From Peteryoungia ipomoeae (GTDB lineage Bacteria > Pseudomonadota > Alphaproteobacteria > Rhizobiales > Rhizobiaceae), in the NCBI RefSeq assembly GCF_004912165.1, contig NZ_STGV01000009.1, forward strand, positions 1 to 64,000: 64,000 bases of DNA, given 5' to 3'. Each line of letters opens with the position of its first letter. The first letter of the stretch is position 1. Under the pieces are notes generated by a model. The model was not told where the DNA came from and made no database searches. It saw only the letters and a program-made list of their open reading frames with translations. A program made the position numbers and the translations under genes. Of the stretch, positions 53,839 to 63,500 are shown in pieces.

Positions 53839-54748
53839 TTTCGGACCCGGTGGCCTGAAGACCATGCAGGAATGTGACCGCGCGTTGCGCGTGGGCCGCC
53901 GCCTGGAAGATCGCCCGCTTGTCGTCAGCCAGCACCGACAGCCAGGACTGGAGGTACGCAGCGTGATCCGGCCGGGGCTCGAGCTCGGGAACGAGGCCGA
54001 GATCGGCACATAAAAAGCAACTTCCGAGCTCGGCTATCAACTCTTCCCGGGCCCTCTCACTTCTGTCCTTGCTGTATCGCGACAGGTCACGCCCAACCCG
54101 ATCTTTTGGCGAAGTCCAATGGGTCGTTTCATGGCTCAGGGTCGCGTAATAGCTGGCCGCGTCCTTGAAGGCCTGAAGCGGCGGCATCTGAATGAAATCC
54201 GATCCCGGTGCGTAGAAGGCCTGGTTGCCGCCGTGGCGGATGATCGCGCCGGTATTCCGGAAGAAGCGCTCGGCAGCTTCAATCCGTTCGACCGGATCGA
54301 GATCGGGCGTTGACCGGTCATGGAAATGGTCGGGCAAACCGTCAATTTGCTCGATATTGAAGACTGAGTAGGCCTTGAGGAACGGAATTTCCCGATCGAT
54401 GGCGCCTCCATTTCCATCCGCCTCCGACTTCGTGAACCGACTGGCAAAGACAACCGTCGAGCCTGTCTCGCCCTTGCGGACAGCGGCCCCCAACTCGAGC
54501 GCCTGCTTGAAGGTCATCCACATCGACGAGGAAAAACCCCGCGACATCTGCTCCGACCAGAGCAGAAGCACGTTCATCCCTGAATACGGAAGGCCATTGT
54601 GACGAAGTGGCCGCGAGATGCGGCCCTCGGTCTTGCCAGCACTCCATGGCTTCATCCACGGGCGGACACCCTCCGCCAGTTCCTCAATAATCCGGTCAGT
54701 GATCTTGTTATAGATGTCCGTACGGTTCGATTCCCGGTTCCTGCTCAT
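53822..54748 (-). CDS. ArdC-like antirestriction protein
   Basis: 308 residues. N-terminal single-strand-DNA-binding domain of ArdC type (DIYNKITDRIIEELAEGVRP; WMKPW; PLRHNGLPYSGMNVLLLW) and a C-terminal zincin-like peptidase domain with HETTH (around residue 217) and ELIAELGSCFLC downstream. ArdC proteins protect incoming single-stranded plasmid DNA from restriction. ATG 54748 follows GGAGACGGAA. Confidence 0.92.
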   Translation of the reverse strand: MSRNRESNRTDIYNKITDRIIEELAEGVRPWMKPWSAGKTEGRISRPLRHNGLPYSGMNVLLLWSEQMSRGFSSSMWMTFKQALELGAAVRKGETGSTVVFASRFTKSEADGNGGAIDREIPFLKAYSVFNIEQIDGLPDHFHDRSTPDLDPVERIEAAERFFRNTGAIIRHGGNQAFYAPGSDFIQMPPLQAFKDAASYYATLSHETTHWTSPKDRVGRDLSRYSKDRSERAREELIAELGSCFLCADLGLVPELEPRPDHAAYLQSWLSVLADDKRAIFQAAAHAQRAVTFLHGLQATGSEIRDAA

Positions 54749-55061
54749 TTCCGTCTCCATAGTTTCAGGAACCGCGCCAATCGCGGTCCCGTCGCGGAGG
54801 CAGAAGGCAGGAGCTCCGGAGGCGGGGCCAAGCACCGGAACGGCCGCAACAGCGTGGAGGACGGCGAAGCCGTTGCCTGGCGCCGGCGGCTCCTGCAGGT
54901 CCGAAGCACGAGACGGGACCACGTTAAGTGGCGATCAACCTTCAGTCCGTGCGGATTTTTCGCACTCGCAACAGGACATTGATGTGCTAGAATCGGTTCA
55001 CTGTTTCAATTTTGGCGCGAGCCAAAATATCGGAGCGATAGGCGGGGCAGGGGATCCAGAC
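54749..55061. other. Spacer upstream of the ArdC-like gene
   Basis: 313 bases with GC-rich inverted patches (for example around 54774-54800) but no gene. Presumably holds the promoter of the ArdC-like gene on the minus strand. Confidence 0.35.
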
Positions 55062-55355
55062 ATGCCGGAATGGCCCAAAGAGAAGCTTTTGAAACATGGC
55101 CCGGAGCTTCCCATGGAAGAGCGTATCCGGCGATATCAGGAAAACATCCGCACCATCAGGGCATCTGGTTGCGCTGTCCCAACCTCCGCCATGGTCGATT
55201 CTCTTGATCCTGCGGTGATCGAGTTGTGGTTCGCCGACAACGCCTTTTCGATCGATCGTATACGAAAACTGACGGCGAAGCTCGCCGAGCTGCCCGATGA
55301 TACAGAGTTCCCCACCCCATTCATTCCCGTCGCCAAGGGCGAGGGAAAGAGGTGA
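55062..55355 (+). CDS. Hypothetical protein
   Basis: 97 residues: MPEWPKEKLLKHGPELPMEE, then RIRRYQENIRTIRASG and a C-terminal helical region. Charged, no Cys-rich or membrane parts. ATG 55062 follows GGGGATCC. No family recognised. Plus-strand gene in a mainly minus-strand block, ended by a long palindrome. Confidence 0.55.
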   Translation: MPEWPKEKLLKHGPELPMEERIRRYQENIRTIRASGCAVPTSAMVDSLDPAVIELWFADNAFSIDRIRKLTAKLAELPDDTEFPTPFIPVAKGEGKR

Positions 55356-55373
55356 CTTGAATTGCAGCCACAA

Positions 55374-55409
55374 CAACAGTGAGCGGTGGCATGCCACCGC
55401 TCACTGTTG
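55374..55409. repeat. 36-bp perfect palindrome between convergent genes
   Basis: Left half CAACAGTGAGCGGTGGCA; the right half is its exact complement, with no spacer. It starts 18 bases after the stop at 55355. A second hairpin GGGGC/GCCCC follows at 55428-55441, next to the end of the minus-strand gene at 55458. May act as bidirectional terminator or protein-binding site. Confidence 0.85.
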
Positions 55410-55457
55410 AATGACGGATGAAGAGGCGGGGCCGAAGCCCCACCTTGGTGCGTGTCC

Positions 55458-56045
55458 TTAGTCGAAGGCGGACATCTGTGCCTCAGCTGCCTTGCGATCG
55501 ACGGACTGCCCTTGATTTTCGACCGGGCGATCGAAGGGTTTCCAGCTCTCTCCGACGATATGCTTGTAGGCGGCGACGGCGCCTTCGGCCGCCATCCGCA
55601 ACGCATGCGCCTGGATGCCCATGTCGGCTGCGAACTCCCGCTTGCGGTGAGCGGCGCTGTCGTAACCGACGGGACCATCAAGGTCCTCGTCGCGGGCGTC
55701 GTTTGCAGCCTTGGCTGTGGCATCGCGTGCCTGGGTGACGGCGTTGCTGTAGAATTGCCCTGCGCCATGGGCGGAGCCGACATAAGCGCCGACGATCCGC
55801 TGGAGGTGGATCTGCATTGCGCGTTCGCCAAGACCTTCGCTTAAGCAGCTTGCTGTCTCGGAGATGAGACGTTCGTGGAGGTCGCGGATCCCGTCGCTGT
55901 CGATGACCGCGGTCCCGAAGCTCTCGGCGATCTTGATCGCCTGGGTGCTGTCCGGGCAGGTGAGCCGGACCATTTCGACGGTGGCACCCTTGCGGAGCTG
56001 CACGACGCGGGCGGGCTGGCGCGGATTGGTTGCGGGCTTGGCCAT
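55458..56045 (-). CDS. Plasmid-conserved hypothetical protein
   Basis: 195 residues, starting MAKPATNPRQPARVVQLRKG. Mostly helical with TQAIKIAESFGTAVIDSDGI, RAMQIHLQRIVGAYVGSAHG and KREFAADMGIQAHALRMAAE. No signal peptide or enzyme motif. Family not recognised. Good AAAGGA upstream of ATG 56045. Confidence 0.7.
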   Translation of the reverse strand: MAKPATNPRQPARVVQLRKGATVEMVRLTCPDSTQAIKIAESFGTAVIDSDGIRDLHERLISETASCLSEGLGERAMQIHLQRIVGAYVGSAHGAGQFYSNAVTQARDATAKAANDARDEDLDGPVGYDSAAHRKREFAADMGIQAHALRMAAEGAVAAYKHIVGESWKPFDRPVENQGQSVDRKAAEAQMSAFD

Positions 56046-56366
56046 GTTTTTTCCTTTCACGCCGAAGCGGTTCCGGCCCCGTGCCGGCTTGCCCTTCGGT
56101 GCGGTCGACCCGAACCGGCGGAAGACGGGCGCTTCAAGGTCCGGGCTCGTCCAGTCCAAGCGGAGCCGATTTGCGAGCGAGCAGGGCAAAAGCCCTGCGA
56201 TGTCGAGCAGAGCTGCTCCGTGCAGGATGGCGGGTCCGGCCGCCCCGCGGCGCGATAGCGGCCTTGAAGCGCACGGCCGCTGGTTCAGACCGCAGCAAAA
56301 CCGAAGGACAAACCGTCACGGTGCCATGACTGGACTCGGAAAGGGACATGGCTCCAGCCCGCCCGG
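56046..56366. other. Spacer with a 7-bp hairpin
   Basis: No gene. GCAGGGC-AAAA-GCCCTGC at 56181-56198 is a perfect hairpin; similar GCGGGGC/GCCCTGC words occur near 60026-60042 in another spacer of this block. Confidence 0.4.
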
Positions 56367-56819
56367 CTACCGCTCCTTGGCCTGGTCGGAAAGCTCGCCC
56401 GATACCGCTGCGCTCCCGTCCGCTCCGCTCCCCATGCCTGCCTTGGGCAGCCGATAAGATTGAAGCCAGGTCGGACCGTGGGTGTTTCGAAGCCTCCGCA
56501 GGATCCCGCCATCGTCATGAGGCGGTCCACCCAACCAGACATCGCCAAGGACGCTCTTCCAGCGTCGGCCATGTTTGACGGCATATGCACGCAGCGCCGC
56601 CTGCTCATCGTGGGTCAATGCAGGCCACCTCTCGCGCCTGTGTCTGGTCGCTCGAGGAGCCGTCCCGTCGCGGGCTACGATCATGCGCTTGAGCTCGGCC
56701 ACGCCTGCATCGAGACATGCTTTACCCTCGAGATGATGGAAGCGCCGCCAGAACGCCGTCCGTTCGGCATCGGTAGATCCAATCCCGGCTTTTTGCTCGA
56801 GCTCGCCGATCGTTGCCAT
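56367..56819 (-). CDS. Hypothetical protein
   Basis: 150 residues: MATIGELEQKAGIGSTDAER, FHHLEGKACLDAGVAELKRM, HGRRWKSVLGDVWLGGPPHD, then DGGILRRLRNTHGPTWLQSY. Basic and Trp-containing, could bind nucleic acid. Starts right after the preceding gene (TGA/ATG one base apart), so third gene of a three-gene unit. No family recognised. Confidence 0.65.
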   Translation of the reverse strand: MATIGELEQKAGIGSTDAERTAFWRRFHHLEGKACLDAGVAELKRMIVARDGTAPRATRHRRERWPALTHDEQAALRAYAVKHGRRWKSVLGDVWLGGPPHDDGGILRRLRNTHGPTWLQSYRLPKAGMGSGADGSAAVSGELSDQAKER

Positions 56820-56820
56820 T

Positions 56821-57168
56821 TCACGCCTCCCGGTTCGTGTGCGGATAAGCTCCGGACAAAGATAGACGGTCACGCAGCGCTGCGATTGCAGCCTCCTGCC
56901 GAGCCAGCCTGCGCGAAAGCGCATCGACCTCGAGCTGTCGCTCCGCCGTGAGGCCGGCAAGGTTGGCGCGGTAGCGCTCCAGCAACGTGCGGCCATCGGG
57001 CGCTTTTCCCCTACGATAGCCGCTTTGCCGCCTGGCGATCTGGGGCAGGATCGCTGTGATCCGACGGGTTATTTGCCGGTCGATGATCTGCAGCTGCTTT
57101 TGGGTCTGGCGGCGAGCATCCTCCATTCGGGATAACTTAGTCGCGGGGGACAAGAGTGATCTCATCAT
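56821..57168 (-). CDS. Hypothetical coiled-coil protein
   Basis: 115 residues, almost all helical: MEDARRQTQKQLQIIDRQIT, then AGLTAERQLEVDALSRRLAR. Strongly basic. Overlaps the upstream gene by ATGA (57165-57168) and abuts the next. Resembles DNA-binding or structural accessory proteins but no family is recognised. Confidence 0.65.
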   Translation of the reverse strand: MMRSLLSPATKLSRMEDARRQTQKQLQIIDRQITRRITAILPQIARRQSGYRRGKAPDGRTLLERYRANLAGLTAERQLEVDALSRRLARQEAAIAALRDRLSLSGAYPHTNREA

Positions 57169-58046
57169 GCAGCGCTCGCGCTCCATCCTAAGAAGCTCGA
57201 TTGCCCCTCATAGAGAGCGTGCACATCCAGATCGATGACGAAGCCGAAGCTGCTACGGTTGCTATAATCCGCGTCGGGAATGAGAAAACGCCGTTCTTCC
57301 TGATTGAATTCGCGCTTCCCGCCTCTCGTGGCGACCACTTCTGTCATGCCTGTATGGTGGGATGAGGCGATCGCCGAGATGACGATCCAATCGCCGGCAT
57401 GGTTGCGCTCGAAGGTCGCGCGATCTTTCGACCGGGATTCCCCGGGTCCAAGCTGGCGACCGCGAAGCTTCTCCCAGAAGGCCGGAAAAGTGTCTTTTCC
57501 GATTTGATCCGCACATCGGCGTTCATAGCCCGTGAAAATATCAGGAAAGGTCAGGGCGACGATCGCCCATTCGCAATCTTCTTCGTACCAGCCGCCTGCA
57601 CTGCGGACGGATGCATCGACCAGAAGGTTTCGATCGGGAGAAAGGTGGAAGCCTCCATGTCCTGAGGTAGAGTGGCTGACAACTCCCTCGGCATAAATCA
57701 TGGCCAGCTGTGATCGACCCCAAGGCGTGCTCGCCGTCATGCGGGTCTGGACGCGAGCGAGGCTTGAGAGCTCAGACATGTGTTCGGCGGTCTCGATTGC
57801 GCGCGCACGGAAGGCAGCTTCGCTGTCGATCCGACCATCATGCCGGAAGAAATGATGACGACGCGCCTCAGCGAGAGGCTTGGTGAAACGCCAGGCACTG
57901 GCGAGAAAGAAGTCGCCGCTTCCATTGGCAATAAGGCCAAGGAGTGTGTCACCGATGCGCGCGACGGCAAACCCATCGGCGCTTGTCCCGAATTCGACGC
58001 TGTCGGCGGCCTGTTTGCTGGTAGGTGTGCTTGAAGGTCCGTTCAT
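57165..58046 (-). CDS. Plasmid-conserved protein, possibly DUF7007
   Basis: 293 residues. Notable segments: FAVARIGDTLLGLIANGSGD, TPWGRSQLAMIYAEGVVSHS, TSGHGGFHLS, WYEEDCEWAIVALTFPDIF, GDWIVISAIASSHHTGMTEV. I associate the SHSTSGHGGFHLS/WYEEDCEWA pattern with an uncharacterised family of rhizobial plasmids (DUF7007), from memory only. First gene of a three-gene unit. Confidence 0.6.
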   Translation of the reverse strand: MNGPSSTPTSKQAADSVEFGTSADGFAVARIGDTLLGLIANGSGDFFLASAWRFTKPLAEARRHHFFRHDGRIDSEAAFRARAIETAEHMSELSSLARVQTRMTASTPWGRSQLAMIYAEGVVSHSTSGHGGFHLSPDRNLLVDASVRSAGGWYEEDCEWAIVALTFPDIFTGYERRCADQIGKDTFPAFWEKLRGRQLGPGESRSKDRATFERNHAGDWIVISAIASSHHTGMTEVVATRGGKREFNQEERRFLIPDADYSNRSSFGFVIDLDVHALYEGQSSFLGWSASAA

Positions 58047-58132
58047 TGCCGGGCTCCATTAAAAAGGGTGCGGAAAAGCGAACCGCCGGCGGGAGGCCGA
58101 CGGCGGAATGATTGATCTGGGAAGGTTGAGGA

Positions 58133-59881
58133 CTATTCGGCAGCGATACCGTATGCCGTTTCAAGGTCGTCCAGCGTCGCCACGTCTTCCGTGGCGTCCG
58201 TCCCACCGGAGAGACCCACCTCTTCGCCGACATCATCCGTCGTGAAGCCCGCCGCCCCATCCACCGTGGTCTCGGCCTCGTCTTGGAGAGCGGTCTTCTG
58301 ATCAAGATGCTTGAGGAGGGCGAGCGTATCCGCCGGCGACGGCGCGAAGAGGGCTGATGGATGCACGAGGTTCTGGTCCCCTTCGAAATGGGCGACGAGA
58401 GCGGAGCGGGTCTCCCGGACGCGCGCACGCGGTTCAAGACCGGCATCCTTGGCAACGGTTTCCAGCGCCTGGCGCGACAGGCACGCGAAAAATTCCTCCG
58501 ACCCCATATTCGGCAGATAGCTGTCCGCACCGATCGCTTCGCCCGCAAGGCGAGAGACGACGCCGCTGTTCGACATGCCACGGCGGCATGAAAGCACATC
58601 GATCAAGGTTGCTCGCGCCGCAACGCGGACAATATCCATATCGAATGAGAGCCTGCCATCCTCCGTCAACAGACGAGCCACATGACGGCCAAAGCGAGCG
58701 CCGCCATAGAGGGCGCCGCCTGCGCCGGAATCGACGCGCACGTTCTGACCGGCAAAGGCCAGAACGAGCAGCGTCATCAGCATATCGTCTTCGATCGGGG
58801 CGCGGCCGAGCGCGTCGTGCAGGGCGTCGGTGCGGAAATCACCGATCATGTCCTGGCCTTTCTGGGTGACATCGGGGCGTGCCTTCGGTGCTGCGGCGCT
58901 GTCGCCATCGACGACGACGTCACCACCAGGCGTCGTGCCACCCTTCGCCTTCGCTGCCTCCGGCATGCGGTAATGGACAGTTTGGACCTTGCCGTCGCGG
59001 TCGAGATAGAGGCCCGCATGGTCAGTTTTGGAAGGCTTTCCGTAGACCTGGGCAGCCTTCTTCGGCAGTTCGGGCTGGCCCCAAGTGTTCACCTCGACGA
59101 TGGCGCCACGCTTCGGCAGATTCGATGTCATCCACTCGTGCTGAGCGCCGAGAAAGCCCTCGACATTGGTTGTATAGCGGCCGTCCTGATCGGCTGGTGC
59201 GAAGAGGTCCTCGACCCATGCGATGCCATAGGCTTCGCGCAAATCTTCGCCGAAGCTCGCATCCTTGGCATACATCCGCTTTTTCGTGAGCGCGTTCGCA
59301 ATTGACCACCAGGCAGCGGTGTCGCCTTTCTTGGGCTTGTGGGCCTTCCAGACCTCTTTCTGTTCGAACTCGCTCGCGGCTGCGATAATCTTCAGATGCT
59401 GTTCGGAGGGCATATCGCCCAGCGCCATCTGTTCGAGCATGGCCGGCAGAACATTTGCGAGCAGGCGCAATTTGCGGATCTGGCGGACGGGAAGTGCCAG
59501 CGCGACCGCGATCGCCTCCTCGGTCCAACCGAGCGCGACCAGGCGTTCGATACCGCGCCACTGGTCGACCGGGTTCAAGGCTTCACGCACGCTGTTTTCG
59601 ACCATCGAGCGCATGGCACCATTGTCGTTTGCAGCGTCCACCACCAGGATCTCGATTTCTTCCAGGCCAGCGGCGATCGCAAGCCGGACACGGCGGTGGC
59701 CGGCATCGATGATGTAGCCGTTGCCACCACCCGTTTCTGGAGCGACGACTGGCGGCTGGACGATGCCAACGGCCTTGATCGTGGCCAGCATCAGGGCATC
59801 GGCCTGCGGTGACGATGTCGTCTGGCGCATGCGGTCGGGATTTTCTTTCAGCGCGCGCGGGTCAACTTTCATGATCTGCAT
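58133..59881 (-). CDS. ParB/Srx-domain plasmid protein
   Basis: 582 residues. N-terminal ParB nuclease/Srx-like domain (GIVQPPVVAP, YIIDAGHRRVRLAIAAGLEE), then a KorB-like HTH (MVENSVREALNPVDQWRGIE, WTEEAIAVALALPVRQIRKL). The rest is unrelated to classic ParB. This is not the partition protein (RepB does that); such proteins accompany ArdC and big helicases on conjugative plasmids. ATG 59881 is preceded by GGAAGGACC. Confidence 0.85.
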   Translation of the reverse strand: MQIMKVDPRALKENPDRMRQTTSSPQADALMLATIKAVGIVQPPVVAPETGGGNGYIIDAGHRRVRLAIAAGLEEIEILVVDAANDNGAMRSMVENSVREALNPVDQWRGIERLVALGWTEEAIAVALALPVRQIRKLRLLANVLPAMLEQMALGDMPSEQHLKIIAAASEFEQKEVWKAHKPKKGDTAAWWSIANALTKKRMYAKDASFGEDLREAYGIAWVEDLFAPADQDGRYTTNVEGFLGAQHEWMTSNLPKRGAIVEVNTWGQPELPKKAAQVYGKPSKTDHAGLYLDRDGKVQTVHYRMPEAAKAKGGTTPGGDVVVDGDSAAAPKARPDVTQKGQDMIGDFRTDALHDALGRAPIEDDMLMTLLVLAFAGQNVRVDSGAGGALYGGARFGRHVARLLTEDGRLSFDMDIVRVAARATLIDVLSCRRGMSNSGVVSRLAGEAIGADSYLPNMGSEEFFACLSRQALETVAKDAGLEPRARVRETRSALVAHFEGDQNLVHPSALFAPSPADTLALLKHLDQKTALQDEAETTVDGAAGFTTDDVGEEVGLSGGTDATEDVATLDDLETAYGIAAE

Positions 59882-60385
59882 GGGACGGTCCTTCCAGGAG
59901 ATATGCGAGCCGGCGCCTTGCCAGCCCTTCCTGTCTTCATTTTTTCCGAAGACATCACCCGGACCGCGGGGCGGCCGGATTGCCGCAACTGCGGCCGAGC
60001 ATGCCTGCCGCGCAGGACAAGCGGGGCATCTGCCCTGCGATGGACGACCGGCCGGGATCGCGCAGGCGGTAGTTGAGCGACAGCGACGGCCGGAGGACCG
60101 ATCTGCGAACCGGTATCCTCCTCTGTTCCTCTTTCCCTCCCAATGCTTCTGGCTCAACATCGTCTCTGTGACAGACGGTGCCTGCCTCCGGATTGGACGG
60201 AGACAGCTTCAAAATTGGACGAGCACAGATCAGGTGCCGCACTGGATTGCGGCACTGTCATTGCAAGGGCTTCGCTCTTCGACGCGCGGAAGCGCCGATC
60301 CCATCTTGGACAATGACGCGCACGTCTGCTCACCGCGAATGCGGGCTTCTTTCTGGAACCAGAGCCCAGCCCAAACGATGGCCAG
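59882..60385. other. GC-rich spacer between ParB-like and helicase genes
   Basis: About 500 bases with no convincing gene. Has repeated short inverted words, e.g. GCGGGGCATCTGCCCTGC near 60026. Promoter of the ParB-like gene expected here. Confidence 0.4.
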
Positions 60386-60416
60386 AAAAAAGGGCCGCCG
60401 GCAAAAGCCGCGGCCC
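60386..60416 (-). terminator. Intrinsic terminator of the helicase gene
   Basis: On the minus strand GGGCCGCGGC-TTTT-GCCGGCGGCCC (one bulge) followed by six T. Sits 137 bases past the stop at 60553. Confidence 0.8.
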
Positions 60417-60552
60417 ATAAAGTGTGGAGATCTTGAACCTCCAGAGGGGAACAGCTGCTGCGGCGGAACTGGGAGGAAGCCGCCATATGCATCAGCTGTA
60501 GACACTATGATGAATTTCTCATCGCATTGCACCTAAAATATGCGCAGTGCAG

Positions 60553-63500
60553 CTATGCCACGGACGCTTGACCCGCATCCGCTTCGATATCCGCCGCAAG
60601 CAGCGTCTCGTTTTCCCGCAGCTGCCGGCGTTTCTCAGCGAGCTCGTCGGCGAATGCAAACACGCCCCCATCCCGAGACCGATAGGATTTCAGGCGCTGT
60701 TTTGCGCAATCGAGCTTCTGGTGATATCGGCGCCGTTCCTCGTCAAAGCCACCGAGCGCATGTTCCAGCCTCGATATCGCTCCAAGAGGGGTGACGGTGA
60801 CGGCCAGGTCGATTTCATGATCGGTACCCGTGCGCTTGAGGACGGTCTGGTAGTGGAAACCGTCCTTGCCGATCCGCTCGCCGTCGAAAACAAGATCAAA
60901 ACTACCGATCGTGGCCAGATGCACCTCACCCTCCTGCTGGAGCTGCACGAGGGACAGGATTTCCTTCATGATCGCTCGGCCCGCCTCCTTGCGCTCCGTA
61001 AAGCGTTTACCGAGTGCCTCCATTGCGAAGGCGTCACCATTGGTCGGAATAAGCCGGCCAATATCCTGTCCGATCTCCTCAATACGCCGCATTGAATGCC
61101 GGATATCCCGCTCCGCATCCCGGATCTGCCGGCGCGCCGCATAGAGGTCGTCCTCATGGGCCGCACGCAGACGCTCAAGACGCGCGATATCGGCTTCGAG
61201 CCCAGCCTTCTTCATCAGGCGCTCGTCGCCGGACGCTATCGCCTTGGCCATGGCGAACTGGTTTGCCTGACCTTCGCCTATATCCTCAAGCCGCCGGATC
61301 GAGGTGTCGCCGGAAAGGGCAGCCGCGATGAAGCGGGCTTTGCGCTCATTGTTTTGCCACATCGAGGCATCAAGCGACCCTTGCGTCGCATAGGCGAAGA
61401 TATCGACGACATCATGCTGGTTGCCCTGACGAACGATCCGGCCCTCGCGCTGTTCGATCTGCGATGGCAGCCACGGCACATCGAGATGGTGGAGCGCCTT
61501 CAGGCGAAGCTGGGCATTGACACCGGTCCCCATCGTCTCCGAGCTGCCGATCAGGAAGCGTACGCGGCCGGCTCTGATATCGCCGAACAGCCATTGCTTG
61601 GCTTCAGTCTTCTTGAAGTCCTGCATATAGGCAATTTGCGACGGCGGTACGCCGCGCCGGATCAGTTCGTCCCGGATCCAGCGGTAGGCTGAGAAGCCTC
61701 TGGACTTCTCGACATTGATCGTGCCCAGGTCAGAGAAGATCATCTGTGCCGCGCCCGGCAAGTCGTATGGCTTGCCGTCGGGGCGAACATAGGTGTTCTC
61801 CGATGTCTCCTGCCAGATGCGAAAGGCATTGCGGATCAGTAGGTTGAGCTTGTTTTCAGGCTCATCGTCTGCCGCCGGCATGACCAGACGCAAGTCGATC
61901 GCGGCATGACGGCCGTCTGTGATCACCGAAAGCAGGATGTCGTCGCCGGACTTTGCCGGACCCTCACGCTCTTCAATTGCCTTGATGCGGGTTTCGAGGA
62001 GTTTTTGGTAGGTCTTGAACATCGGCGTCGGTGAGGCGGTCACGATCTGCCGGTGGCCGGTCGAAACATCCGGCACGCGAACATGCTCCCTGAGGTCAGA
62101 CGGCATGACCACATCCGCAAATCTGCGGAACATCGCAATTAACTCCGGGACATTGACGAAGGAAGCAAAGCGGCTGACCGGCTTGTACTTGCCCGATGGC
62201 TGGATCTCGAGTTCCGTCACCGTGTCGCCAAAGCACGATGCCCATGCATCGAATTCATGCAGTCCGCGTTCGCAAAGATCAGCATGACCGAGCAGGCGCT
62301 GGATCGAGAACATCTCGCCAAGCGTGTTGGTGATCGGCGTGCCCGATGCCAGCACCAGCGCCCGACCAGGGTTCTTCGTTTCGATGAAGCGGGACTTCAC
62401 ATAAAGGTCCCAGGCGCGCTGCGAGCCATTTGGATCGATGCCCTTCAGCGTCGACATGTTCGTGGCAAACGACAGCTTGCGGAACTCCTGCGCCTCGTCG
62501 ACAACAATCTGGTCCACTCCGATCTCCGATATCGTCAGCAGGTCGTCCTTGCGGGTCGTGAGCGCTTGCAGCCGCTCTGCCAAGCCCTCCTTCAAGCGCT
62601 CGAGCCGTTTGCGCGAAACCCGGTCCTCGCTGTCCACCTTGACCAGCAGATCCTCGTAAAGCTGAACTTCGTCCTGGATTATCTGCAGCTCGAAGGCAGA
62701 GGGAACGCCAATGAATTTGAAGGCCGAATGGGTGATGATGATCGCGTCCCAGGTGGCGGTTGCAGCTCGGCTGAGGAAGCGGGCCCGCTTGTCTTTCGAG
62801 AAGTTGGTCTCGTCGGCAACGAGGATGCGGGCGTTGGGGTAGAGGCCCAGGAATTCGCGGGCGGCCTGGGCCAGGCAATGGCCGGGAACGACAAGCATTG
62901 CCTTGGCGATTAGACCCAGCCGGCGCTGTTCCATGATCGCAGCCGCCATGGTCATCGTCTTGCCGGCGCCCACAGCATGGGCGAGATAAGTCGAGCCGTC
63001 AGCGATAATCCGCCAGATGCCGCGTTTCTGATGCCCGTAAAGAACAAAGGCGCCAGAGGCGCCGGGCAATTGGAGATGGGAGCCATCGAACTTGCGCGGC
63101 GCGATATTGTTGAAGCGGTCATTGTAGTCGCGCGCCAGCCGGTCGGTTCGGTGCGGATCGGTCCACACCCAGCGCTCGAACTCACTGCGGATCTTCTGCA
63201 ACTTTTCGCGCGCGGCCTCGGTATCGACGACGTTCAGTACCCGCCGCTCGCCGCTCACATCCTTGACGACATCGAAGATCTGCGGAACCCGGCTGTTGAG
63301 CGCATCTGACAGCAGTTCGCCGGAATGGCGACGGCTGGTGCCCCATTCAGAGGTGCCTGCGGCTGAATATCCGAGCTGACGGGCTTCGACCGTCCAGGAG
63401 CCAAGTTCCGGCATGTGATGAATCCGGATATCGGCATCCATCATCTCTTTGACGAAGCCGACGACATCCGAAGCCGGAATCCACGGTGCGCCAAGTCGAG

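Noticed and set aside
58682..59305. 207-residue plus-strand frame inside the ParB-like gene
   Set aside because: Antisense shadow of the GHRR-containing ParB-like protein.
60154..60492. 112-residue minus-strand frame between the ParB-like and helicase genes
   Set aside because: Runs through the helicase-gene terminator, has no ribosome site and no protein-like pattern.
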